Assembly: GCF_943734655.1 (NCBI RefSeq)
Contig: NC_071355.1
Coordinates: 192,087,939 to 192,151,938 of the forward strand
From: Sabethes cyaneus
Taxonomy: Eukaryota > Arthropoda > Insecta > Diptera > Culicidae
Direction: 5' to 3'
DNA length: 64,000 bases
Part shown: piece after piece, positions 22,461-33,616 of the stretch
Layout: the number at the start of each line of letters is the position of its first letter
Numbering within the stretch: position 1 is the stretch's first letter
The notes under the pieces: generated by a model
What the model was told of the DNA's origin: nothing
Database searches by the model: none
What the model saw: the letters and a program-made list of their open reading frames with translations, nothing else
Program-made: the position numbers and the translations under genes

Positions 22461-24659
22461 ATGATTTTAACCGGAAAATTTATGTTTTCATTGAAAGGTA
22501 GGTGCTTGCGCTCGAAGCTCGCCTCGAAGACCAACACAAATTTATAATTTATTCATTCGTTAAAAACCGGGAAGTGCAAATAATACGGGCTTTTTGTTCT
22601 GATGTTTCTGGTGTTTTCTGTTAGTGTGCCTCCCGCTCCCGGCTGACCCATAATTCGGAAATCGTTAATTCGTATGAATGACTACTTGTATTCAGAAACG
22701 AAACAGCATCGCTGAACCGAAGGTGAATTGTGGGTGGAACATAATGTACCACACCAGTCAGTGTCAGTGCTGCCCCGGTCCCGGTCCCCGTCCCGACCAC
22801 CGCCCGGGTACCAACGGATAGAACACGTGGTGTTCGTTATTGGATTTTTCATCCGGCCTTGTGGGTGTCTATGTGTGTTTCTGTGTGCGTACGTGTGCAT
22901 GTGTGTCTATCTTTCTTCTTCTAGTGGTAACCGCTAAAAGCCAGAAACGATGGTTCTGTGCAGCCGGATTTACGAGCAGCTTTTCAAACATTTTCATAGT
23001 CGCTTACCCGGCATTAATGAAACAATAAAGATAAACTGATTTTTATTGCTGCTTAGCTGCGCTGTGGTTATTGATTGAAAATTTTCTTTTTTTCTTTTTC
23101 GGAAACGAAAAATAGATGCCCTCAATGATAAACGAACGGAGGCAGATATTTTTAATTGCTAAATTTGTCTGGGATTCGTTACGATAAGTGACTGTTAGTA
23201 GCATTCATTAAAAACCTAATTCAACCTTGTTACAAACCGAGATTTCCAAATAATATATGAAATCAGCATATTTATAGTGGACATTTAGTGGATCTTTAAG
23301 AGCATATATTTTAGAAGTTTTAAATTTCTGGTTAAATGGATATGTTAGAAAACAAAATATTACATCTGGTAGTACTTGACCTAAACTTCAAGGTGGACTG
23401 GTTTCACGTCTTTACTTGTTTTTTCTATCCTGTAGGATTGTGAAATTGAAGAACCATAAACCGTTAACTTTGGAAAGAATGGTCCTAGAGATTTGCGGCC
23501 TTCTGCAAAAGCGTGTGTTTTGAGTGCTTCGATAATTGCCTAGAACACGGTGTTCTTGCAAAATGCAACTAACAAAAGTTATGTACAAAAAGCTAGGTTT
23601 TAAAGAAATTCCAAAGAAAATGCTCTATAACTCTGCACTTGATGGAGACAGGAATGTCATTTCTTCAGCAACATTGCTTGCTTTTATATTTTCTACAACT
23701 TTGCCGAAGACACTATGTCTTCATCTCCTAACTCTAAAAAGTATTAACAATGCACCTGTATTGAGCTTTTGGTGCACGCAAAATACGTAAAAATATGCTT
23801 GCCTTACTCTAATCTGAGTGGGTGCGGACATGAGGCACCTATGCAGGTTTGCAGCACTTTAAACTTAAAAAAAGCACCGATTTCGGTAAAATTTTACCGA
23901 AATCTAAACAGCTGAACGTTCGGTAAATTTTTTTACGATACCAAACGTTACTAAAAATTCGTAAACGTCGAAATACACCACCGAAATTTTTATCGAACGT
24001 TTAGCCGTTTAGAGTTCGGTAAAATTAAACCTAGGTTCCATGGTAAAATACTGATTTCACGTCTCCAGTTGCTTCATTTCACCATGTTGGCTTGTGCAGT
24101 TAAGGAAAAATAAAGCATTAATAAATTTGCAGAGAAAGGTCCTAGAGATTTGCGGCCCTTTGCAAAAACTTGAGTTTTGAATACTTACTTCGATAATTGT
24201 CTAGAATTGTCTTGTTCGTCAAAAGATGAGTATAAAACCCGATTTAATCCCCCTAGTGGTGAAAGGAACCTTTGTTATACCATATTATATGTCATTTGAT
24301 ATGGGCATTTCCACATATGGATTTTTTACTAAATAGTCCTTCATCTCAATATCTCTAAATGTCGCTAGGCTACATTCATTGCATTTGCATGTGTTTCTAG
24401 CAGTTTTGGCCCAACGAAGGGAATTTTACCCTACTTTTCACGTAGTACAGAGGATCAATAAATAACTAAAAAATATAGATTCTGATTGCAGAGCAATTGT
24501 TGCAGCAAAAATAGCAGTATAACCCGAATTTTCTCAGTTAATGTCACGAATTTTAGCGTAGCATGACCTTCGTTTGGCCAAAACTACAAGATACAAACAA
24601 GTGCTGTAAACAAATAACAAACTATTGGTATGTATACCTATAAAAATATTTTTCAAATA
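22461..24659. other. intergenic; diverged direct repeat and palindrome-rich patch
   Basis: A GT-rich stretch lies at 22858-22910. A ~100 bp direct repeat built on TCCTAGAGATTTGCGGCC occurs at about 23480-23580 and again at 24130-24235. Between them, 23880-24032 is full of short inverted CGGTAAAATTTTACCG-like motifs, suggesting a decayed fold-back transposon. No gene seen. Confidence 0.5.
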
Positions 24660-26736
24660 TCTATACCTATAAAAATGGATTTCTGTCAGTCTGTCTGTCC
24701 GTATGTGCCTTATGGAATCGAAAACTACTGAACCGATCGGAGTGAAAATTTGCATGTAGGGGTTTTTGGTGCCAGGGAAGGTTCTTATGATGGATAGAGA
24801 CCCCTCCCCCACTAAGAGGGGGGGCTCCCATACAAATCTATACCTATAAAAATGGATTTCTGTCTGTCTGTCTGTCCCTATGTTCCTCTTGGAATCGAAA
24901 ATTACTGGACCGATCGGCGCGAAAATTTGCATGTAGGGATTTTTGGTGCTAGGGGAGGTTCTTATGATGGTTAGAGATCACTCCCCCCACTAAGCGGGGA
25001 GGCTCCCATACAAATCTATACCTATAAAAATTGATTTCTGTCAGTCTGTCTGTCTGTCTCTATGTTCCTTTTGGAATCGAAAACTACTGAACCGATCGGC
25101 AGGAAAATTTGGGACCAGGGAAGGTTCTTATGATGGTTAGAGACTCCTCCTCCCACTAAGAGAGGGGGTTCCCATAGAAATGACGCACAAATTTCTGCAT
25201 AACTCGAGAATCAATCAAGCCAATGAAACAAAATTTGACATGTGGGTGTTTTTGGAGACAAGAATTTTTTCTATGATGAATTGAGACCCCTCCCCACTTT
25301 AGGAGGAGGGGCTCTAATACAAATGAAATACAAATTTCCTCGTAACTCGAAAACTAATTAATCAAATGAAACCATATTTGGCATGTGGGTGTTTTTGGAG
25401 GCATGAGTTTTTTCTATGATGAGTTCAGACCCCTTACCTTTTTAGGAGGGGGGGCTCCCATACAAATCAAATACAAATTTCCTTATAACTCGAGAACTAA
25501 TCAAGCAAATGGAACCAAATTTAGCATGTGGGTGTTTTTGTAGGCATTTTTTTCTATGGTGGATTGAGACCACTTCCCTCTTTAGGAGGGGAATAATGAC
25601 CACTCTCCCTTTTAAGAAGGGGGGCTTCCATACAAATGAAATACAAATTTCCTCATAACTCGAGAATTAATTAATCAAATGGAACCATATTTGGCATGTG
25701 GGTGTTTTTGGAGGCATGAAATTTTTCTATGATGAATTAGGACCCCTTACCTTTTTTAGGAGGGGGGGCTCCCATACAAATGAAATACAAATTTCCTCAT
25801 AACTCGAGAACTAATCAAGCAAATAGAACAAAATATGGCATGTGGGTGTTTTTGTAGACAAGAATGTTTTCTATGGTGAATTGAAACCTCTCCCCGCTTC
25901 AGAATGGGTGGAGGGGGGTCTCTCGCATACAAATGAAATACATATTTCCTCATAACTCGAGAAGTAATCAAGCAAATGGAACCAAATTTGGCCTGTGGGG
26001 GGTTTTGGAGGCAGGAAGTTTTTTAATGATGGTTTGAGACCCCTCACCCCTGTGGTAGGGGGGTAAGGACTATCATACAAATAAAACAGAAATTTTTGCG
26101 TAACTCAAAAACTAATCGAGCTCGAGAAATTTTAGACTCCTTCACAAAACATTATTCAATAACAAGACCACCAAAAACTATCAATAGGAACATTAAATAA
26201 TTCTGCGCGAGACGGCCACAGGTCGCGAGTGTTGCCGGCGACCTGCCGTCGCAAGCGCCGGCCACTGCGGGGGAATTGAGGACATCAATTTTACCAATCC
26301 GTCCAATAATTTCTTTTAAGTCTACCAAAAATATACAAAAAGGCTTTGGATTCATCAACTGGCGAAATATGGCTCCTGGCGAAATATGGATCCTCTACCC
26401 TATATCCCGCGTAAGGTTTTTCGTGAAATGGTATTCTGCGAAACTCTATATTCCGCCTTATAGTCAACCGAGAATTGGTGTTCCGCAAAATGGTATTCGG
26501 CGAAATGGGTTGTAATGATGGCGAATATTTAAATGCTATCCGCTTTATTTTATCAGGCAAAGCAATGGGGGGAGTTGTTTTCTACCTTACTGTGAGGAAA
26601 ATTTGTATATTAAAATACCCATAAACTCCCCAGAAACTCGCAAAACTCGGGATGTTGACAAAGGTCATCCGAGATTCACGATTTATGTACAAAACAGTTT
26701 AATTTGTGGCAATACGAAGTTTGTCGGGTCAGCTAG
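24660..26736 (+). mobile_element. non-autonomous Helitron, copy 1
   Basis: Starts TCTATACCTATAAAAATGG after an A and ends GTCGGGTCAGCTAG before a T, as expected for Helitrons (5' TC, 3' CTRR, insertion between A and T). The 5' end is present three times in tandem (starts 24660, 24837, 25015; ~178 bp units with a CTGT run and TGAACCGATCGG). Then come about six ~150 bp units with CATAACTCGAGAACTAATCA and a G-run, then a GC-rich block able to form GCCGGCG/CGCCGGC, then the 3' end. Compared with copy 2, about 300 bp of other sequence (about 26274-26575, with repeated GGCGAAATGG motifs) is inserted near the 3' end. No Rep/helicase gene. The classification rests on ends and repetition. Confidence 0.72.
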
Positions 26737-27150
26737 TATAATATAAATATTTAAAAATATTTTGGCGAAAAATGATTGAAACTGGGCCGGCTGGATCCAG
26801 TCCAAAGACATTTCTTTTTCACAACGGTAAAATTAGAGTAAAATGCCGTTATTTATTAGACCAAAACATCATGTACCGTAAACATCCGAAGTCCGAAGGT
26901 TTAGACCACATCGAGAAAGTTAGAATATAAAGGCCCTTCTTTTGGCAAAAGCTGCAAAAAGCTTCAAGAAACATTCATAAAATTAGGTGTGCATTTTCAT
27001 TAACTGAATAAAACAACTAGTTATCTGTAGCAAGGTTCACAGTTTTCATATAATTATTGTGATATATCCAAACTTTCCTATGAAATAAACTACAAAAGAA
27101 ACGATTTTGTAAAGAGGGATTACGGCTTTCAAATGAAGTGAAAAATTAAA
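26737..27150. other. intergenic, no gene seen
   Basis: Contains a diverged extra copy (about 26965-27060) of the AAAATTAGGTGTGCA segment found in the inverted repeat to the right. Confidence 0.5.
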
Positions 27151-27561
27151 TTGGGTGCTATCTTGGATTTGGCCTCCATATTGGATTTTATCAAAAAATC
27201 GCCATTTTCGCCATGATTCCCCAATCGATTTTAATTTCATGACCACTATTGGAAAACTGAGAAAAATTTATAGGAAACGTTAATAAAATTAGGTGTGCAG
27301 TGGCATTAATTAAATGAAAAAATTAATTTTCGGTAGCAACCTTTACAATTCTCATATAATGTTAAATCTAGCTACAGAAAGTTGATTGTTTAACCGGGAT
27401 AATTCCACTGCACACCTAATTTAACGAATGTTTCTCAAAGCATTTTTTCTTAGCATTCCAATGGTGGTCGTGAAATTAAAAACGGTTGGGGGGATCATGG
27501 CGAAAATAACAATTTTTGGATAAAATCCAACATGGCGGCCGAATTCAAGATGGCCGTCAAT
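27151..27561. repeat. inverted repeat, ~160 bp arms
   Basis: Arms 27151-27311 and 27401-27561 are reverse complements at roughly three quarters identity. Key shared parts are TTGGATTTTATC, ATTTTCGCCATGAT, AATTTCATGACCAC and AATTAGGTGTGCAGTGG. Probably a decayed fold-back transposon. Confidence 0.7.
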
Positions 27562-27563
27562 TT

Positions 27564-27602
27564 GTTATGCTATGTTATGTTATGTTATGCTATGTTATGT
27601 TG
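27564..27602. repeat. TATGT microsatellite
   Basis: Seven to eight units of GTTAT/GCTAT. Confidence 0.85.
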
Positions 27603-28015
27603 ATAAAATGGATTAAATTAGATGGTCAGATAAACCAGACAAATGGACCAGTTAGGTGGACCAAGTAGTCAAATGAATCTGACCAATGGACAGGTGAACC
27701 AAACGTGTCAGGTAAATGGACAAGGTAAAGTGACCAGATGGATGGATACATGTAGACTGAGTAATCAAATGGACATGGCCCGTGGACCAGAAATATGGAT
27801 CAGAGAGGTGAACCAGATGGGCTAACCAAATGGACAAAATAGATTGATTAGAGGTACCTGATAGATTAACCAGCCAGATGGACTAGATGAATTGGCCAGA
27901 AATATGGATCAAGTAAATTCACTAGACAGATGGACCAGACCAGACACGAACTAGATTGACCGACTGACCAGATAGACAGTTGAGATAGATGGATCAGACA
28001 GATGATTGAAACTAA
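27603..28015. repeat. degenerate minisatellite, GGACCAGATAGATGG type
   Basis: Irregular units of about 15-20 bp built on ATGGACCAGACAGATGGACC. The reverse complement of the same motif makes up the array at 36340-37030. Confidence 0.75.
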
Positions 28016-30919
28016 ATTGACAAAAAATTATGCGAAATTAATTTGAATTGAGTCAAAATAAATCACAATTTATTTGAAAGATTAGAAGTATACTTTTACT
28101 ATTTGTTTATGACAACTAATTAGATGTGGCGCGAAAATTGATTCAAAAATCGGAAATACAGATACTATTCTCTAATATGTCATTACAGTACAGTTTTTCG
28201 AGTCCTTCATATTTTTCTCAGTAATAGGCATGTTGAATAAACAACAAAATATTAGGGACTCAGCTCCGCTGTAATTAAGATCAGCGTTGATAAGGTTATC
28301 CGTTTGAATAAATTAAAGAAAAAATCACTCATGAATAAGCAAATTCGATCCACTTGCCACAGTAAGCCAAAGATAACGAATGGAAATCTATTCTTATTAA
28401 AAGTGTCCGATCCGATTAGCGGCCCGACATAAGTAATACCTTGCACCAAGTAATATCTCAGGTGGGGAAGTCAACATTACATAAGCAAGCCTATAATTCC
28501 CCTTAAAACTTGCGCACTCGTAAAAAAAGAACAGAAACTACGCCAATCATAAAACGGTAGCCGCGGGTTGCACCGCCGCCGTTCCATTCCTTCAGCCGAA
28601 CAGCTTGGCTGCCGGTTCGGCCACTGCCTTCGGAATCGGTCCCTGTAGACTAACCGCCCCGATCGACGGTCGGCCGGCCGACCGTCTCACGAGGTAATAA
28701 AGAATAATAAACCTCATCCAAACACGTTCAAGTCATAACTTATTTATACTATATCCATCCGATTTTCTCTGCCGCTTTTGTTGCCTTCCGTCTTTTGCCA
28801 CACCGCCGCAGCCAATCATGGGTCCCCGCAGGGAAGTAGGAAAAAAGAAAACATAATGGAAAGGCACGTGTTAAGGTTATAAACGGCCCTGGTACGGGGG
28901 AAGCCAGACTCCCGATATGATGACGGGCGAGAAAAATCGCCTGTCCCAAATTCTGCAACCAGCCTGTAATGGTTCCAAAAATATAACAAATTGTAAGGCC
29001 GCAAGCCCGGCCGATACGGAATCTGTCGAGTCGGAAACTCGGTACCGGTCTTCTATAGGTACATACCAGCATTTTCTTCGAATCTCGTTGTTCCAATCTT
29101 AAGGCGTGAAATTTATTCTCTGTTTACCCATTAGTTTACGCCGAAATACATCTTGCTGTGAGTAAATAACAGAGCATAATGTTGTTTAAACGGTTCAATG
29201 TGGCGTCATAGCACACAGCTGGTCGCTGGTGGGAAATCGTCGCACACGGTTGAGGTGTACTTTTCTCATCGTGGGTTGTTGAAAGCAGAGGGAAGATTAT
29301 CGTAGTAGTTAAAGTATGATAGCTGGAGCCAGTTTGGATTTTTGGGTGAATAGCAGTTGCCTTGTAAGACTTAAATCACAATGATGAATCGATACAACTG
29401 GATGCTGGATTTGAGCGACACAGACTGACAGTGATAAGAACAGTAAACCAAACGAACCAGTAGTACGGAAGCTGAGTTTCCTAGTTAACTGTTTGCGTGG
29501 TAACGCAGTTCTCCTTCGGAGGAAGCATCGAAACACCGTTCGTCTCCATCGAGTGGAAATAATTCGTCTCAAGGTAATGCGGAGATGCTGCGACGCGGAG
29601 TGTAGAGACCTACGACGACGCACGGTAAGATCCGGAGGAATGACAGAAATAGAACGGTCATTGTGCGTTTATGGTAATTGCGCACACGGTGAAAACCGTG
29701 AATAAGAGTTATTTATATGCAGCCATTATGCTGGCGCTGACAGCAACCTAACTAGGGTAGGACCAAGCAGTGTCGGCTCGCTAAGCCGTTTTGTGCGGGG
29801 ATTACTGTGAGCTGTCAACCGATGGCACTTTGGTATGGCTACGTATAAAATCGACGATTTTATGAGATAATGGGGCACCCGGGGTCGGTTGATGTTGCGT
29901 ATGACAATGTTGAAATCAGTATAGATCAGATGAATCACTTAAAATAGATTTTAAAGCGCATGTTTTAACTGTTCAAACGAGTAGCTTTCAGTAATATTCC
30001 TATAGAGAATGAGCTTGAACTATTCTTACAAGCGAATAGTGGTACGCGCAAAAACGACTTGCACAACGGCAAACTCATATCATCAAGTAAACGACCAAAT
30101 ATATGTCGTATATATATTTTATACGACAACCATTTACGCGACCTGATAGAGTTTTTTCATCCTGTGCGGTCGGGCTGCTAATGACGGCATGACTTTCAAC
30201 AGCCAATAAATTCAACTCTGATCTTCTTACACATCATATGATAGAGAAACCGGTGAGTCATTAGCACAAATTCTGCGCTCGTCTAGTTCTGAATATGATA
30301 TTTTGCTGTATCGTATAGTGTTATGAGCAAAGAAGAATATTATTTTTCATTTGGTAGTGTTACTAAAAGGGTGTGAAGATATTTGGAAAAGCCATTTAGC
30401 ATGTAGAACGGTAATCATCACATCGGTGAACTTTGCTCTGAGTTTCGGAAAACTACCCGTTCGTTGAATAATTTTGAAAAATTAAGATCACCTGGTTAAG
30501 AATGTTACAGAGAATAAATCATTGGTAAGTTGTAGGACTAAAAAATACATGTCAACTGTATTGCTATCAGTTCACTATTGGAAAAGAAACAGTCAACATT
30601 TCTGGATAAACATACTCATTAGAGAAAAGTGATTTAAATTAATGTTTACGAAGTAAATGAGGGATTGTAGTCTGAGCTACAACAGTTGGCTACGTTTCAT
30701 TTAATTTTTAGTGAGGTAGATAATTCCTTTAGCTTTCCTTGCGTCATTTTTATTATACCACATACAAAGTTGTGACAGCGGTGGGATCATACTCAAAAGT
30801 TCAGACGCAAAGCTTTTTTAATTAAGAAATCAAAAAATGGATACCTAAAACTTTTATTTTTATTTCTTTCATCCATTTACCTATTTGGGCCTTTTGCATA
30901 AATTTTCTGTCAGCTTAAT
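28016..30919. other. intergenic, no gene seen; 22-bp perfect palindrome
   Basis: A GC-rich island at 28555-28700 contains a perfect 22-bp palindrome (28665-28686, GACGGTCGGCC plus its complement). Another short hairpin TGTCGTATA...TATACGACA lies at 30103-30127. Open frames at 28.8-29.7 kb on both strands look like chance. Confidence 0.45.
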
Positions 30920-30933
30920 CTATTTGACCAACT
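30920..30933. repeat. 14-bp target-site duplication, left
   Basis: CTATTTGACCAACT, identical to the sequence at the right border of the Penelope-like insertion. Confidence 0.85.
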
Positions 30934-32942
30934 ATTGTTCCATTGAGTTGATCGCCGCAATTCAAATTGTTTGCTTCTTGTGATCGGCGGTTTTCGGCGA
31001 AAATAAATTCAAATTCAAGTGCCAGTCTGTCCGTACGTTTCGAGTTACTTACTGGCTTTCACTCATCATCTGCGGACACTAAAAACGATGTATTTAACAA
31101 ATTACACATATTACAAATTAAATTTAAATTCAGACTTACACATTTTGCGTCTTAACACTACACACTCTATCTCTTTACAAACACATAATACATAAACTAT
31201 CTTCTGTTCTGCTTTCTCCCAAGTTTTTGTATCACAGGGTTGTAGGCGGTTTTGAAAGCTACAGAATCAATTTGTTTGTTTACGATGTTATCCTCACCTC
31301 TAATCTTAATATGAAACGTTTCAGCAATCAGCCTGGTGTTATGTTTGGAAATCTTTTCTACTATTTTAGCCTCGTCAAAATTAAATTTATGTCCTGTTTC
31401 GTAAAAGTGTTGCGTCAAACCTGTACCACCAACTGTTTTAGATTTTATCGTATATTTATGCTGTTCAATTCGTTTGTGCAAAAACTGACTAGTTTCTCCT
31501 ATGTATGACTTTTGACATTGTCCGCAACTGATTTCGTACACTACATTTGTGTTTTTGTCCTTTGTGATTTTATCTTTTAGTTTTGTAAATAAAACGTCTT
31601 TTACTTTATCAGTTGGTTTGTGAGATACGTCAATATTGAATTGCTTCAAATACCTACATAGCTTTTCACCCAAACCGGCAACATAGGGAATTGTTACAAA
31701 TTGTTTAGTTGTTTCTTTGGTCGGTACCTCTAGCGTGTTGTACATTCTATGTAATCTTTGTTTTATAATCTCTTGTACAAAATATCTAGGATAATTATTT
31801 TTAAATAACATAGATTTAACTGTTAGTAATGTGTTTGGTCTGAAATTAGCATCTGTTAACTTTAAGGCCCTGTCAACTAAAGCAACTGCAGTATTTTTCT
31901 TATGACAAAACGGACTGACTGAGTTGTAATCCAAATATCTACTATTCGGATCTTTCGGCGACCACTCTGTTGTTATTTTCCCTTCATGTCTTCGTAGGAT
32001 GGTGTCTAGGAATTTCAACTGTTCATTCATCTCCAACTCGACGGTGAACTGCATTCTCTGGTGGAAACTATTAAAGACGCCAAGGATCTCGTCCACATGT
32101 TCAGCTTCGGCGCCCATTATACAGTCATCTACATAGCGCATATAGAAAACAGGGTTTACTCCACGTTGTTCTAGTTTTTCCAAGGCCGCCTGTTCTATAC
32201 GTTCCAGCACAATGTTTGCAACTACCGGAGAAAGAGGTGAACCCATTGGAATTCCAAATTTTTGCCGGAAAAATCCACCATTGTACTGGAAAAAGGTTGA
32301 TTCCAGTACCACTTTTAGCATTTCCATAAAACTACATTTTTCGATACAAGTATGCTGCTCTATTTCATTCCATCGTTGATCAACCGATTCCAGCGCGAAG
32401 TCCACAGGCACGTTTGTGAAAAGAGAAACTACGTCCAAGGAAAACAGAATGGTATTTGGCTGCAAATTTTGTTCACGTATATCGTTCACAAATTCGAAAC
32501 TGTTTGTTATATGATGCGGCGTTTTTCCCACAATATGATTCAGGATATTAGACAGATATTTTGCCATTCTGTACGTCGCCGTTCCGATAGTTGAGACTAT
32601 TATTCTTAATGGTCTACCCTCTTTGTGCGTCTTAGGTAGTCCATATACTCGTGGCGGGTTGCAATTAAACAATTTCAGCTGCCCCTTTACAGATGGTTCA
32701 ATATAGCCTTCGTTACACCACTTGTCAATGATTAAATTGATTTTCTTTAAGGTAACAGTTGTGGGATCTCTGATTAGACGTTCGTAGGTTTCATCATCAT
32801 TAACAAGCGATTGCATTTTCGTATCATATTCGCCACGATCCATAATGACAATTGTTTTACCTTTATCTGCTTTTGTAACCAACAGATCGCTACGATTTTT
32901 CAGAAAACGCCTGGATTTCTGCAAATCCTGTCGCAAACATTC
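30934..32942 (-). mobile_element. Penelope-like element, inverted 5'-truncated copy
   Basis: A minus-strand copy retaining the 3' UTR repeat and the ORF 3' part. The break at 32942/32943 joins it to the direct fragment with only one or two bases of overlap, the kind of junction expected from a template switch during insertion. Its outer end extends 37 bp further than that of the right copy before meeting the target duplication. Confidence 0.9.
31197..32942 (-). pseudogene. Penelope-like RT/GIY-YIG protein, N-terminally truncated copy
   Basis: The open frame has no stop and corresponds to about residues 235-814 of the complete protein at 33617-36061. It retains all RT motifs (FSLDVVSLFTNVP, GIPMGSPLSPVVAN, YMRYVDD) and the GIY-YIG region (YEISCGQC, SYIGET). 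The N-terminal ~235 residues and any start codon and promoter are missing because of the 5' truncation. The only residue difference from the full copy that I can see is Asn for Lys in the FRPNTLL segment. Confidence 0.9.
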
Positions 32943-32944
32943 TA

Positions 32945-33325
32945 AAAGATAAAATCACAAAGGACAAAAACACAAATGTAGTGTACGAAATCAGTTGCGG
33001 ACAATGTCAAAAGTCATACATAGGAGAAACTAGTCAGTTTTTGCACAAACGAATTGAACAGCATAAATATACGATAAAATCTAAAACAGTTGGTGGTACA
33101 GGTTTGACGCAACACTTTTACGAAACAGGACATAAATTTAATTTTGACGAGGCTAAAATAGTAGAAAAGATTTCCAAACATAACACCAGGCTGATTGCTG
33201 AAACGTTTCATATTAAGATTAGAGGTGAGGATAACATCGTAAACAAACAAATTGATTCTGTAGCTTTCAAAACCGCCTACAACCCTGTGATACAAAAACT
33301 TGGGAGAAAGCAGAACAGAAGATAG
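32945..33325 (+). pseudogene. GIY-YIG endonuclease fragment of truncated direct Penelope-like copy
   Basis: Starts in frame at KDKITKDKN, just 5' of the endonuclease domain, and runs through YEISCGQCQKSYIGET to the native stop. It is identical in sequence to the end of the full ORF. It has no start codon of its own at the break and is followed by the UTR repeat, which here also forms the leader of the complete copy. Confidence 0.9.
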
Positions 33326-33590
33326 TTTATGTATTATGTGTTTGTAAAGAGATAGAGTGTGTAGTGTTAAGACGCAAAATGTGTAAGTCTGAATTTAAAT
33401 TTAATTTGTAATATGTGTAATTTGTTAAATACATCGTTTTTAGTGTCCGCAGATGATGAGTGAAAGCCAGTAAGTAACTCGAAACGTACGGACAGACTGG
33501 CACTTGAATTTGAATTTATTTTCGCCGAAAACCGCCGATCACAAGAAGCAAACAATTTGAATTGCGGCGATCAACTCAATGGAACAATAG
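33326..33590 (+). repeat. Penelope-like terminal repeat (pLTR), left
   Basis: The UTR sequence between the truncated fragment and the complete ORF. It repeats at 36062-36288, and inverted at 30934-31196. It includes the TGATGAG...CTCGAAACGTACGGAC block. As in other Penelope-like elements, such pseudo-LTRs come from head-to-tail tandem arrangement and may supply promoter function. Confidence 0.85.
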
Positions 33591-33616
33591 TTAAAATCGG
33601 TTAAAAATTGGTCAAA

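Noticed and set aside
24660..26736. CRISPR-like array suggested by regular repeats with variable parts
   Set aside because: Repeats are ~150-178 bp, degenerate throughout and bounded by Helitron ends in a eukaryotic context; no spacers or cas genes.
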